From contig NZ_AP018449.1 of NCBI RefSeq assembly GCF_003966895.1, positions 4,667,501 through 4,731,500 on the forward strand: a stretch of DNA of 64,000 bases. Reading direction: 5' to 3'. Source of the DNA: Methylomusa anaerophila (lineage in GTDB: Bacteria; Bacillota; Negativicutes; Sporomusales; Sporomusaceae). The position numbers and the translations under genes were made by a program. The notes beneath the pieces are model-generated. The model did no database searches. It saw only the letters and a list, made by a program, of their open reading frames with translations, and was not told where the DNA came from. Positions 51,747-61,450 of the stretch are shown here, piece after piece; within the stretch, counting starts at the first letter, position 1, and each line of letters opens with the position of its first letter.

Positions 51747-53621
51747 TTACAGCCTCTTCTTCATCCCGAGCAGGAAGGTGCGCCGGTTCGCCGGATAGTT
51801 TTTGTACGCCTCATATTTTTTATCAAAAAGATTGTTGACGGTTAAGAACAGCGACGACTGCGGGTCAAGATCATAGTTCAGCGAGGTATTAACGGTAAAA
51901 TAACCGCCCACCTTGCTTGCCCCGGTACCGGTTTCATCCATGTAAGAAGCGGTGATATTCTGCCTAAAATGCGCATAACGCAGATTAAACCCGAGATGAA
52001 AAGAATTGTGCGGGTCACCGATCCAGGCGCCGCTCTGGTCTTTACTGTCAAGATAAGTATAGCCGATGTCCGATGTGATCGCCTCTGACAGTCTGCTGGT
52101 CAAGCTCAGATTGAAGCCGGTTGTTGTAAGCTGATCAATATTCTGGGGATGGTAAGACGACCACGGATCAGACGGATCTTCGGGTTGCCAGCGAATAGCA
52201 TCTTTAAGGGTACGTTTGAAGACCGAAAGGGTGGCTTCATTAGCCGCGTTGAGCTTGGACTTTACGCCAACTTCAGCGGTCCAGCCGGTTTCCGGGCGTA
52301 AATTGGGATTACCGGTGTTCCCCCAGCCATCATTGCCATAAAGGTCATCAAATCTTGGCGCTCTGAATACTTTGCCCCAGTTGGCGAAATAACTGGTTTG
52401 CGCATTGCCCTGGTATAAAAAGCTTAGTTTGGGCAGCCAGTGCGTTCCGTAAAGGCTGTTGTCATCGTGCCGCAGGCCGACTGTCCATGTGGCATGGTCG
52501 CCGATACTGATCTGGTCCTGAATAAATACTGCCCTGGTTATGCCGCTGTGGGGGGTGTTCCCTTCCCCGGTACTGGTCACTTCGTCTTTGCGCCACTCGC
52601 TGCCCCAGGTCAGGAGGTTGTCCCGGTTCAGGCGAGCACTGTCCTGATACTCAAACGCACGCACTTTATTTTGATCCCGGAAATCACCGCCGATATCGCC
52701 GGAATACACTTGTTCATTATCATAATAACGTAATGTGCGGATGCCGTCGGCATGCTGCCTAGTATAAGCCATACTCCAATTATGACGCAAAATATCCTGA
52801 TAATCGGTCAACGACAGATATTGCAGAGAGCCCGGGACTCCCGAATAACTGCTGTAATAATCGTATGTAAACGACAGTGCTTCACCATCCCGCAGGTCCT
52901 GATCCAGACGGATATTCGCTGACTTGCCTTCGTAGTGGGCGTTGCCGCGCTGCCCGTCATTCAGGTCCTGATGTCCGCCGATAAACCAATGGGTCTTATT
53001 CTCCTGGCCGCCGACCGACAGTTCATACAGTCGCCCGCCGTAGTTGCCCGCCGCCACTGTAGCCGTACCCTGCGTAGCGCCTGAGCTCTTTTTCGTAATA
53101 ATATTAATCACTCCGCCGACAGCATCCGCGCCATACAACGCCGAACCGCCGCCGCGAACCACCTCTATGCGGTCGACATTCCCCGGCAACATCATCGTAC
53201 TCAGGTCCACACCGCCATTACTGCCGGCAACCCCTTGCGGCAAGTTTACGCGCTTGCCGTCAATCAAAACCACGATCCGGTCAGACCCCAGAATATAAGG
53301 GATGGTCCTGCCGCCGGAGCCGCCATTGCTTTCCACGATGATACCGCTTACCCCGTTCAAGGCCTCAGCCACTGTTGTAGCGTTTTTAAGCTGGATTTGT
53401 TCACCGGTGACAACCGTAACGTCATTCGGTGACTGGGCCACTTTCTGCTCGATCCGGTTGGCTGTTACCTCTACCTGGTCCAGTTGGAAGACGGTTTCAT
53501 CCTCTGCGTAAACACAGTCCGGCACGGTGACAATTAGTGCCCCCATCGCCAGCGACAGCGCGATTTGTTTTCGCAGCCACGGCGTCTTTGAAGATTTCCT
53601 TGGAGTGTGCATCGTATGCAA
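51747..53621 (-). CDS. TonB-dependent outer-membrane receptor, BtuB-like
   Basis: A 624-residue receptor. A Sec signal peptide (IALSLAMGALIVTVPDCVYA) ends near residue 39. The plug (about 45-165) starts FQLDQVEVTANRIEQ, a TonB-box-like segment, and includes IVLIDGKRVNLPQGVAGSNGG and YGADAVGGVINIITKK. A 22-strand barrel follows, ending in NRRTFLLGMKKRL. The small size and plug are like BtuB/vitamin B12 receptors, but ligand is unproven and I see no cobalamin riboswitch. Proves an outer membrane. TTG 53621 has GGAGG 6 nt upstream; ATG 53612 is the alternative. Confidence 0.9.
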   Translation of the reverse strand: MHTMHTPRKSSKTPWLRKQIALSLAMGALIVTVPDCVYAEDETVFQLDQVEVTANRIEQKVAQSPNDVTVVTGEQIQLKNATTVAEALNGVSGIIVESNGGSGGRTIPYILGSDRIVVLIDGKRVNLPQGVAGSNGGVDLSTMMLPGNVDRIEVVRGGGSALYGADAVGGVINIITKKSSGATQGTATVAAGNYGGRLYELSVGGQENKTHWFIGGHQDLNDGQRGNAHYEGKSANIRLDQDLRDGEALSFTYDYYSSYSGVPGSLQYLSLTDYQDILRHNWSMAYTRQHADGIRTLRYYDNEQVYSGDIGGDFRDQNKVRAFEYQDSARLNRDNLLTWGSEWRKDEVTSTGEGNTPHSGITRAVFIQDQISIGDHATWTVGLRHDDNSLYGTHWLPKLSFLYQGNAQTSYFANWGKVFRAPRFDDLYGNDGWGNTGNPNLRPETGWTAEVGVKSKLNAANEATLSVFKRTLKDAIRWQPEDPSDPWSSYHPQNIDQLTTTGFNLSLTSRLSEAITSDIGYTYLDSKDQSGAWIGDPHNSFHLGFNLRYAHFRQNITASYMDETGTGASKVGGYFTVNTSLNYDLDPQSSLFLTVNNLFDKKYEAYKNYPANRRTFLLGMKKRL

Positions 53622-53694
53622 ACGAATCCTCCCCCTCTTTTGCTATTGCTAATAAGGCAGTCTTATTTATATTATAAATTCAGTTGTAATTTAC

Positions 53695-53739
53695 ATCTGT
53701 TAATGTTTGTAAGTATTTTATTAACAAACATTAACAGAT
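53695..53739. promoter_or_regulatory. Perfect 16-bp inverted repeat between divergent genes
   Basis: ATCTGTTAATGTTTGT and ACAAACATTAACAGAT surround a 13-nt AT-rich centre, midway between the TonB receptor and 5'-nucleotidase genes. There is no T-tract, so an operator for both genes is more likely than a terminator. Confidence 0.65.
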
Positions 53740-53837
53740 AAGTAAAAATATTTCCTGGCTTTTAGGATATTTCTGGCAGGAAGCAGACATACAACGGTCG
53801 AAGACAAAATCCCATAGAACGGAAAGAAGGGGTAACT

Positions 53838-55637
53838 TTGCGCAAATTCGGTACAATGTTTTTCCACAGTAGACTAGTGTTGCTTTTACTTGTTGCCGCG
53901 ACCCTGATACTGCCTGCAGCCGCAGTAACCGCCTCGCCCGTTACCGTCACTATATTGGCCACTTCCGATACCCATGGTCACATCGTCGGCTGGGACTATT
54001 TCACCGCTGCGCCGGCCGAAACCGGTCTAGCCAAAGTCAGTACCTTAGTTGCGCGCGAGCGGGCAAAAAATTCCCGTACGCTGCTGATTGACGACGGGGA
54101 CTTTCTGCAAGGCACACCGTTGACCACTGTTTACAGCAGCGTGATCAAAGACTGGCGGCTCCATCCCGTAATAGCTGCTTTTAACGCTATGCATTATGAC
54201 GCGATCATCCTCGGAAACCACGAATTTAATTTTGGCCTGGCGTTCCTGCAAAAAGCGATCACAGCGGCTGAGTGTCCGGTTTTATCAGCCAACACTTTGG
54301 ACAATCAGACTCAAAAAGTCTGGCAACCGATTCAGCCTTACCTTATTAGAGAAATTCCCGCGCCCGATAAACTCGCGCCCATACGGGTGGGTATCATCGG
54401 GGTAACGACCCAAACCATTCCCCACTGGGAAAATGGCGAAAATTACGCTGGTTTGCAATTTGCCGACCAGGTGGCAACAGTCAGGCAAATCATCAACGAA
54501 ATCAAAAATAGAGTAGATGTAATTATTGTTGCCAGCCATTCCGGCGTGGAGATTGATGGTCAGGAAGCCCTTCCCGGTGAAAATCAGGTGGCGGCCATCG
54601 CCAAAGCCTGCCCGGAAGTGGCGCTGATTATCGCCGGCCATAACCATTACCTCCTCGATAACGCTACGCCGGTAAAAGACAATCGTGGCAACACTGTCTA
54701 CGACAAAAGCATTGTCCACGGTATTCCGGTGCTCGAACCGGCCTGCTGGGGACTATTTCTCGGCAAAGCCGACTTGACGCTTGTGGAAAAAAACGGCCAC
54801 TGGCAAGTCACGGCTGTTGCCACTGCCAATCTTCCAACCGAAGGCATACCGGAAGACCCGGCCGTCACAACGGTAGCCCGGCTTTATCATGATGCTACTC
54901 TTCAGTATCTCAATACCAAGATCGGCACCGCGACTGCTGCCTTTACGATGACCAACGGTACTTTACAGGACACGTCGCTGATCAATCTAATCAACACTGT
55001 CCAACGCCATTATGGAAAAGCCCAATTGTCCGCCACTCCCCCGTATAATCCGGCTGCTCGTATTGACCCGGGAGAGATCCGCTTACAGCATGTCGCCGCC
55101 ATATGCCCGTATGAAAGTTATCTGTATACCATCGAAATCAGCGGCACGCAGCTTCGGCAATACCTGGAGCATGCCGCGGCTTATTACCGGCAATTCCGCC
55201 CGTCCGACACCGCCATCGGTCTAAACAATAACGGCACGCCGGACTACAATTTTGACATAATTCAAGGCATAGACTATGTCATTGACATTACCCGCCCGGC
55301 CGGGCAGCGCATCCGGCATCTCACCTACCGGGGCCGTTCGGTTAAAAATACGGACACCTTCAGCTTGGCCATCAATGGCTACCGTTTAAACGGCGGCGGC
55401 GGTTATATGGCGGCTATCGGCGTAGATCAAGATCATCCGGCAAAAATTCTCTTTGATTCGCAAAAATCCTATGGTGAAGCTGGCCAAATCCGCAATTTAA
55501 TAAGTCAATATATCCAGGATAAAGGCACGATCAGCCCGCATATTGAAAACAACTGGTCGATTGCCACCGCCCCGGTGAAAGTAACAGGCAAGCCAACGAG
55601 GGCTGAATATACCGATAAATATAAAGCAGCTAACTAA
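53838..55637 (+). CDS. Secreted 5'-nucleotidase / bifunctional metallophosphatase (UshA/YfkN-like)
   Basis: A 599-residue protein with an N-terminal signal peptide (LVLLLLVAATLILPAAAVTA). The metallophosphatase half shows LATSDTHGHIVGWDY, IDDGDFLQGTP, LGNHEFNFG and IIAGHNHYLLD. The C-terminal nucleotidase domain has ISGTQLRQYLEHAA and NGYRLNGGGGY. It would dephosphorylate nucleotides or cyclic nucleotides in the periplasm. TTG 53838 follows AAGAAGGGG. It diverges from the TonB receptor gene. Confidence 0.9.
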   Translation: MRKFGTMFFHSRLVLLLLVAATLILPAAAVTASPVTVTILATSDTHGHIVGWDYFTAAPAETGLAKVSTLVARERAKNSRTLLIDDGDFLQGTPLTTVYSSVIKDWRLHPVIAAFNAMHYDAIILGNHEFNFGLAFLQKAITAAECPVLSANTLDNQTQKVWQPIQPYLIREIPAPDKLAPIRVGIIGVTTQTIPHWENGENYAGLQFADQVATVRQIINEIKNRVDVIIVASHSGVEIDGQEALPGENQVAAIAKACPEVALIIAGHNHYLLDNATPVKDNRGNTVYDKSIVHGIPVLEPACWGLFLGKADLTLVEKNGHWQVTAVATANLPTEGIPEDPAVTTVARLYHDATLQYLNTKIGTATAAFTMTNGTLQDTSLINLINTVQRHYGKAQLSATPPYNPAARIDPGEIRLQHVAAICPYESYLYTIEISGTQLRQYLEHAAAYYRQFRPSDTAIGLNNNGTPDYNFDIIQGIDYVIDITRPAGQRIRHLTYRGRSVKNTDTFSLAINGYRLNGGGGYMAAIGVDQDHPAKILFDSQKSYGEAGQIRNLISQYIQDKGTISPHIENNWSIATAPVKVTGKPTRAEYTDKYKAAN

Positions 55638-55667
55638 ACCAGTCTTTTGTTCGGCCACTTTTCCGGG

Positions 55668-57344
55668 TTACTTTATAGTTTTAACTGAGGCTTTATTGGT
55701 CATCATCTTAATAAAGATCGGGACTAAAGCAGGATCAAACTGGGTTCCTGCTTTGAGACAAAGTTCATGTAGAGCTTCGTCTATAGTCTTAGCGGCTTTA
55801 TAGGGTTGCTGGTGAGTCATGGCATCGAAGGCGTCCAAAATGGATATGATACGCGATAAAAGAGGAATCTCCTCTTCTTTAAGCCCCTGAGGATAGCCAT
55901 GGCCGTTCCACCATTCATGGTGATATAAAATGGTATCGGCGAGATGGGCAAATTCTCCCGATGCGTGAGCAATTCGATAGCCGATTTCGGCATGTTTTTT
56001 CATGATCAACGACTCTGATTCAGTAAGATGGAACTTCTTCAGAACAATATCTTCAGGTATGCCGATTTTTCCGATGTCCTGTAATTTTGTAGCCTGCACA
56101 AGGTTATTGAGGTTTTCCTTGGAAAGATTAAGAATAAGTGCGAATTTTTTAGCAAGAGATTCCAATCTTTCCAGGCGTTCTTTGCTTTCATAATCTTTTT
56201 CTTGCAACAGTTTACCTAATGTTTCCGCGATGGCCCACCTGGCCTTTTTGCCTTCGACAAGCTTAACTTCATACATTAATTTTTCAGCTTCTTTTAAGCT
56301 TTTGGACAAATCAGCTTCACTATCGGTTTGAGTTGCCACACCCCAAGATATGCTTAAAAGGATATCTGTCTTCTGCTGGTTTTTACAGGCTGCACTAATC
56401 TTATGCAAAATACTGAGAGCTGTTTCTTTGTCCGTGTTTGGAAGAATAATCGCGAACTCATCGCCGCCCCATCTTGCTATAATATCGTTTTGACGGCAGG
56501 ACTGTTGAATAATGAGGGCCATCCTTTTGAGCCAATTATCCCCTTCCTGATGCCCAAAAACATCATTGACGAACTTTAGCCCGTTCATATCACCAACGAG
56601 CAGGGAGATAGGCAGGCAGTCATTGTTTTTGGCCAGCTCTTGTATTTTCTTATCAAAATAAGTCTTATTATACAATCCAGTCAATTCGTCGCAGTAAGTG
56701 AGGTAAGTTATGTGAGCCGCTCCGCGCGCAATTTTATCCTTTTGATCTCTAAAAACAAGCTGAATAAGCCCGATTGCGTTGAGGAGCAAGATCATGTGCG
56801 AAACAATATAGGGAGCCATCTGGGGCATTTTTAGAATATAAGAAAAGATAACGGTATTGACAACCCAAGCCATATTTAATAAGCCTAAAAAAAGAGCGAG
56901 ATTTCCGTACCTTTTGGCCGACCTGATCATAGCCGCGCCGACACAAAAGGATAGGGCAAATACCGCTAAAAAAGTGTATTGAATCATCTGCAGATCCGAC
57001 CAATTCTGTTTTGAGAAAAAGATAAAAAACAATAACCAAATGATTCCTATGCTTAAAAATAGGGATATTCCAGCTTTGACTTTCAGGAATATAAAAGTCC
57101 CCCAAGATATTAAAAGGTTTGCATAGAAATATGAACTTAAACTAAGAAGTAAAATCAGGCGGTTTTGTCTCAGCACGCTGGGGAAGAAAGCATCCAGACT
57201 ATAATTAAAGGCAATGATGACCCAGCCGGTAAACCACAGGCCAATAAAAAACCTGTTTTCGAACATAAAGATATAGATATACAACATCAATAAGACAGCA
57301 ATAGCCCCAAGCGAGGCAATTAATAGTATGGTAGAAGGTTCCAT
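55668..57344 (-). CDS. Membrane GGDEF protein with degenerate HD-GYP domain
   Basis: A 558-residue protein. Seven or so transmembrane helices fill residues 1-210. A diguanylate cyclase domain follows with the intact site ARWGGDEFAIILPN. The C-terminal HD-GYP region keeps KIGIPEDIV, HHEWWNGHGYP and ILDAFDAMT, but the HD pair reads LQDIGK (Gln for His) and the GYP-preceding Asp is Asn. I infer c-di-GMP synthesis, with the HD-GYP part likely regulatory. Start ATG 57344 follows GGGAGCTACT; TTG 57359 is less likely. Confidence 0.86.
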   Translation of the reverse strand: MEPSTILLIASLGAIAVLLMLYIYIFMFENRFFIGLWFTGWVIIAFNYSLDAFFPSVLRQNRLILLLSLSSYFYANLLISWGTFIFLKVKAGISLFLSIGIIWLLFFIFFSKQNWSDLQMIQYTFLAVFALSFCVGAAMIRSAKRYGNLALFLGLLNMAWVVNTVIFSYILKMPQMAPYIVSHMILLLNAIGLIQLVFRDQKDKIARGAAHITYLTYCDELTGLYNKTYFDKKIQELAKNNDCLPISLLVGDMNGLKFVNDVFGHQEGDNWLKRMALIIQQSCRQNDIIARWGGDEFAIILPNTDKETALSILHKISAACKNQQKTDILLSISWGVATQTDSEADLSKSLKEAEKLMYEVKLVEGKKARWAIAETLGKLLQEKDYESKERLERLESLAKKFALILNLSKENLNNLVQATKLQDIGKIGIPEDIVLKKFHLTESESLIMKKHAEIGYRIAHASGEFAHLADTILYHHEWWNGHGYPQGLKEEEIPLLSRIISILDAFDAMTHQQPYKAAKTIDEALHELCLKAGTQFDPALVPIFIKMMTNKASVKTIK

Positions 57345-57555
57345 AGTAGCTCCCGTCAAAGCAGGCCAGCTTTTTAGTCCAATTATACCAAATAATTCTG
57401 CAGCTATCCAGACTATTTTCCTCGCACCTCATCGCGACAAGATATAATCAAAATTGTGATAGAGCTATAGTAAAAGATAACCTTGAAAATCTCCTGCGAT
57501 AAGCCCACCGCTAAACGTTCAAGCCTCATTCGTGTGACAATACTCATGTTATATA

Positions 57556-57604
57556 AGCGAAGAATACCCCAAAGCTCATATCAAGCTCTGGGGTATTCTT
57601 CGCT
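57556..57604. terminator. Hairpin after the intact SASP gene
   Basis: AGCGAAGAATACCCCA pairs perfectly with TGGGGTATTCTTCGCT, with a further AGCT stem inside. It directly follows the SASP stop codon. It lacks a long U-tract. The rest of 57345-57555 holds only promoter-like AT-rich DNA. Confidence 0.75.
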
Positions 57605-57805
57605 TTATTTTACATTTTGATGAACTGCACCATTTGCTTTCGCTTCTTCAGCTATTGCTTGCTCACCACGTTTAATCGCTTCTCGAACCATGGAACCGAC
57701 TTCGCCCGTAGTAACGTCGCTCCAGTCATGATCACTGACTTTGTCACCAAAGCCGAGATCATTAGCTAATTTATATTTTGTTTCTTCGGACATAACTTTC
57801 CCCAT
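57605..57805 (-). CDS. Alpha/beta-type small acid-soluble spore protein
   Basis: A 66-residue protein: KYKLANDLGFGDKVSDHDWS, then DVTTGEVGSMVREAIKRGEQ and a short tail NGAVHQNVK. The pattern of a basic helix with L-A-x-x-L-G followed by a G-x-x-x-R-E helix fits alpha/beta SASPs, which coat and protect spore DNA, though it is diverged from the Bacillus consensus. GGAGGTGG lies 9 nt before ATG 57805. Two truncated relatives lie at 47.5 and 49.9 kb. Confidence 0.72.
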   Translation of the reverse strand: MGKVMSEETKYKLANDLGFGDKVSDHDWSDVTTGEVGSMVREAIKRGEQAIAEEAKANGAVHQNVK

Positions 57806-58029
57806 ACATAGCCACCTCCAACAATGATTTTAGGAAGCCTATGCATATTATTCACCGCCGCGTTAAAAACTATTCATTTTTTAAAAAGCTTTTTATAAGG
57901 AAAAACCGGTACAACGGTTTGTTTATGAAGTTATTAAGTTATTAAATGTTCTTAAGAATGGACTTTATAATAACCAGGGAATAATAACAGCGAGCGTATT
58001 ACGGGGGCAAAAGAGAAAGGAGATGAACG

Positions 58030-58881
58030 ATGCCGTCCGCCTACTGGTACTATGGATTAGTGGTGATTAGCCTGGTGCTGCTGGCTGCTTCGCTGGTATA
58101 TAAAAGAGACTGGAAGCTGCTGGTGTTGCAGCTAAATGTTGCCGCCCTCATTCATCCTTTTGAGATAGTGGTATTAATACTGCTGAATGCGTATCGCTAT
58201 TCACCCGGCATTCTGGCAAATCCAATATTGGACAACTACATAGGATCCTATATATCAAACTCGTTCATTGTCCCGGCTTCGGCGATAGCTATAAACGCCT
58301 TTTCACTTTCCTGGGGCTATGCGTTAGGTATAGCCGCTATCTTTACCGGCATCGACTGGTACTTTACAACGCTGGGTATTTATCAACATTTTTGGTGGAA
58401 ATCTGTTTATACAGGTATCGGGCTTAGTATTCTCTATGCAATAAGCAGATGGATTTGGGCCGGGTTACAAGAGAAACGGCCTCATTTAATTTTTAGGCTG
58501 GCCGTCATTTATCTAACCTATTCTCCCCTCCATAACTTACTGGTTTTTTTAGTAAATAAAGGAGGACAATTATTTATATTTCAAATGCCCTGGTCCGCCG
58601 GGGATCCTCAGAAGTATCACCAGGGATTTTTCTTTCTCTATCTTCTTATTACCAGCATTATCATTACATTATGTGTAGGCCTAAAGTTGCGTTTGCGCTA
58701 CCGGCTGTTGGGCATTGCAGTCTTGGCCCTGGCCTACTGGACTCTGGAACAATATCACATTTTCCTTCCTGTTGTGGCGGATATTTCAGCATGGCAGCTT
58801 GTCTTAGTGCCGATCATTGTCGTGCCGGTTGTTGTTTGCCTTTTTCGTGTGGCTGCATTGGATTATCTATTTCCCCGCTAG
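58030..58881 (+). CDS. Unrecognised multi-pass membrane protein
   Basis: A 283-residue, very hydrophobic protein with about eight helices (VVISLVLLAASLVYKRDW first; LVLVPIIVVPVVVCLFRVA last). Loops are short and the Trp/Tyr content is high. No family is recognised; layout recalls spore or heptaprenyl-associated integral membrane proteins of Firmicutes. GAAAGGAGATG precedes ATG 58030. The gap before it (57806-58029) contains only AT-rich promoter-like DNA. Confidence 0.75.
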   Translation: MPSAYWYYGLVVISLVLLAASLVYKRDWKLLVLQLNVAALIHPFEIVVLILLNAYRYSPGILANPILDNYIGSYISNSFIVPASAIAINAFSLSWGYALGIAAIFTGIDWYFTTLGIYQHFWWKSVYTGIGLSILYAISRWIWAGLQEKRPHLIFRLAVIYLTYSPLHNLLVFLVNKGGQLFIFQMPWSAGDPQKYHQGFFFLYLLITSIIITLCVGLKLRLRYRLLGIAVLALAYWTLEQYHIFLPVVADISAWQLVLVPIIVVPVVVCLFRVAALDYLFPR

Positions 58882-58990
58882 AACCCGTTATAATAGTAGT
58901 AATATTCCGAAAACGCTACATCGTTTTTTAATACGGCAAGACCAACAGGCTGGATTACACCAGCCTGTGGGTCTTGCCGCGGCAATGTCA

Positions 58991-60835
58991 CTAAACAATT
59001 TCAACTCTATATTCCTTGAGCCATGCAGCGACTTGAATCAGGTAAGCAAACAGTTGCGGCCCTCCCATAAGTTGACCAAACCAGGGTATATTGGCCGCTG
59101 ACAAATCCGATTCTGCTATTTCATTTAACCTATTGACGTTGACCAAAAGTACTAAAGGAGAGGAAGGATTTTTAAGAATACTTAACGCCTCATCAACCAC
59201 AGCTTTCGTATAAGACGGGTTATGAGTTTTGGGATAAGGGCTTTTCTTCCTCCATAAGACATCATCCGGCAATATTCCGGTTAAAGCCTGCCGCAGTAAA
59301 CCTTTTTCCCGGTTATTATGATATTTCATATTCCAGGGGACATTCCAAACGTATTCAACGATGCGGTGATCACAGAACGGGACGCGCACTTCCAGACCGA
59401 AGGCCATACTCATCCGGTCCTTACGATCAAGGAGAGTGGCCATAAACCGGGTGAGACTTAAATAAAAGATTTCTCTCATTCTTGCGCTCTGCGTGTCTTC
59501 CCCGGCCAGACGCGGAACCTCGGCAAGCGCCTCATGATAACGCTGAGATACATAGTCCGCCGCTTTTATTTTTTCTTTTAACTCAGTTGAAAGAAAAGAC
59601 AGACGCAGGTCCGGCCGAATAGCCCAGGGAAAAGTATCGGCTGCAATCATATCCAGCCGATGAAACCACGGATACCCGCCAAAAACCTCATCCGCACATT
59701 CGCCGGATAATGCCACTGTTGCTCCCTTTTTAATTTCCCGGCAAAATAGGTAAAGGGAGGTATCCACATCGGCCATGCCCGGCAAGTCGCGGGCTAAAGC
59801 AGCGGCAGGCAGGCTTCCGGCCAGTTCAGGAGTGTCCAGTTCTATATAATGGTGATTGGTCCCGAAATATTCCGATACCCGTTTAACCCAAGGAGCGTCC
59901 GGATTGGGCTGAAAGCTGCTAGCCTTAAAAAACAGATTGTTATCTTTGTAATCTACCGAATAGGTAGGTAATGCTCCCGGCCAGGTTTCCGAATAAGATT
60001 GGGCTGCCAGTGCCGTTAACAAACTGGAATCAAGTCCGCCGGATAAAAGCGTGCAGATGGGAACGTCCGATACCAGTTGGCGCTTGGTCGCATCACTGAC
60101 AAGATCACGTACCGTGCTGATGGTAGTAGCAAAATTGTCTGTATGGGGTTTGGATTCTAATCGCCAATACTGCTTAACTATCTTTCCGCGCCGGTCATAA
60201 GTCAGGCAATAACCCGGCTTTAGCTCGCTGACTCCGCGAAACACGCCATGTCCCGGCGTCCTAGCCGGTCCAATCATAAATACTTCCGCCAACCCTTCAG
60301 CGTCAATCTGCGGTTTAATCAACGGATTCGCTAATAATGTTTTAAGCTCAGAGCCAAAGATGAAACTTGAGCCCCGCTCGGCATAGAATAAAGGTTTTAC
60401 TCCTATACGGTCCCTGGCCATAAACAGACTTTGACGAACTTCATCCCAAATTGCAAAAGCGTATATGCCGTTAAACTTTTCAACACATGCTGATCCCCAT
60501 TCTATAAATGCGGTCAGAAGAACCTCCGTGTCGCAGCGAGTTGTAAATATGTACCCCCGGCTCTCCAAATCCTGTCGCAGTTCAGGAGTGTTGTACAATT
60601 CGCCGTTATATGTAATGACAAATCTTTGCTCACCGCGATAGCGGATCATAGGCTGAGCCCCGTTGACCGGGTCAATAACACTTAAACGTCTATGACCTAG
60701 TGCAGCATGCGGCGACATATATACCCCCTCTGCGTCCGGCCCACGTGCGGCCAACGTCGCCACCATGCTATCCAATATATGCCTTTTCCCCGTTAAGTCT
60801 TGCTCCCAGTCGATCCAACCTGTGATTCCGCACAT
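58991..60835 (-). CDS. asnB: Glutamine-hydrolysing asparagine synthetase
   Basis: A 614-residue AsnB. The start must be ATG 60835, since maturation exposes Cys2 of MCGITGWIDW as the glutaminase nucleophile; GGAGATGGAGAG precedes it. The glutaminase half contains GHRRLSVID and YNGELYN. The synthetase half has the PP-loop LLSGGLDSSLL and ALSGECADEVFGGYPW. It makes asparagine from aspartate, ATP and glutamine. Size fits housekeeping AsnB rather than lasso-peptide cyclases. Confidence 0.92.
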   Translation of the reverse strand: MCGITGWIDWEQDLTGKRHILDSMVATLAARGPDAEGVYMSPHAALGHRRLSVIDPVNGAQPMIRYRGEQRFVITYNGELYNTPELRQDLESRGYIFTTRCDTEVLLTAFIEWGSACVEKFNGIYAFAIWDEVRQSLFMARDRIGVKPLFYAERGSSFIFGSELKTLLANPLIKPQIDAEGLAEVFMIGPARTPGHGVFRGVSELKPGYCLTYDRRGKIVKQYWRLESKPHTDNFATTISTVRDLVSDATKRQLVSDVPICTLLSGGLDSSLLTALAAQSYSETWPGALPTYSVDYKDNNLFFKASSFQPNPDAPWVKRVSEYFGTNHHYIELDTPELAGSLPAAALARDLPGMADVDTSLYLFCREIKKGATVALSGECADEVFGGYPWFHRLDMIAADTFPWAIRPDLRLSFLSTELKEKIKAADYVSQRYHEALAEVPRLAGEDTQSARMREIFYLSLTRFMATLLDRKDRMSMAFGLEVRVPFCDHRIVEYVWNVPWNMKYHNNREKGLLRQALTGILPDDVLWRKKSPYPKTHNPSYTKAVVDEALSILKNPSSPLVLLVNVNRLNEIAESDLSAANIPWFGQLMGGPQLFAYLIQVAAWLKEYRVEIV

Positions 60836-61065
60836 ATTACTCTCCATCTCCTTATAGAAAATAATACGCCTTCCTGCCGCATCCGGGCAGACAGAAGCGG
60901 CCAGTACAGGCGACACTACCTCACAGCAAAATTTATATGATATAAATATGCTTTAACCGGGAATTTGGTCACCTGCTTAAAAAATATGTATTTACTTTAT
61001 AGCAGCCGGGTAAGCTAATCGCAAAGTCAAGTCCTATAAAAATTCCCGTCGTAGGAGGTTTTATC

Positions 61066-61344
61066 ATGTCCAAGAACTTTCTCGGCAATAATCAAGCGAG
61101 CAAAAGCCTTGACGCCTCCATTACCATTTCCGGTTTGTCCGCGCCGGAATCACCGGGCAAACTCATGACTGACAACCAAATATATGAGGATGATAACATG
61201 GATCTCGCCGCTGATACAGTTGGTTTCCCTCTTCAACATGACAACAGAAGATCTGCCGACAACTCAGTTGCCCGCATGTTATGGGGACATGGCGAAAAAC
61301 TAAGTATAAACGCGCGAGTAAGTGAAGATGATAATTTGATATAA
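61066..61344 (+). CDS. Small hypothetical protein (92 aa)
   Basis: A strong ribosome site (TAGGAGGTTTTATC) precedes ATG 61066, and a good terminator follows, so the gene looks real. The protein is hydrophilic, rich in Asp, Asn and Ser, with no Cys and no membrane segment. It ends RVSEDDNLI. No family recognised. The 230-nt gap to asnB has an upstream TATAAAGTAAATAC-type AT-rich stretch on the plus-strand side that may hold its promoter. Confidence 0.6.
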   Translation: MSKNFLGNNQASKSLDASITISGLSAPESPGKLMTDNQIYEDDNMDLAADTVGFPLQHDNRRSADNSVARMLWGHGEKLSINARVSEDDNLI

Positions 61345-61450
61345 ATGATCATGCCTAATAAAAGATATTGTTTCTCATAGAAGAATAAAATCTGGCTAGA
61401 ACCAGGCTTACTGGTAATTACAAAAAAATACTTTATATTATGTTAATCAA

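Noticed and set aside
53622..53837. Cobalamin riboswitch upstream of the BtuB-like receptor
   Set aside because: No B12-box-like segment or suitable leader length was seen; the gap holds only the inverted repeat and promoter-like DNA.
58991..61344. Lasso-peptide cluster formed by asnB and the 92-residue protein
   Set aside because: The synthetase has the full length and motifs of housekeeping AsnB, and there is no leader peptidase, RRE protein or Gly/Cys core start in the small protein.
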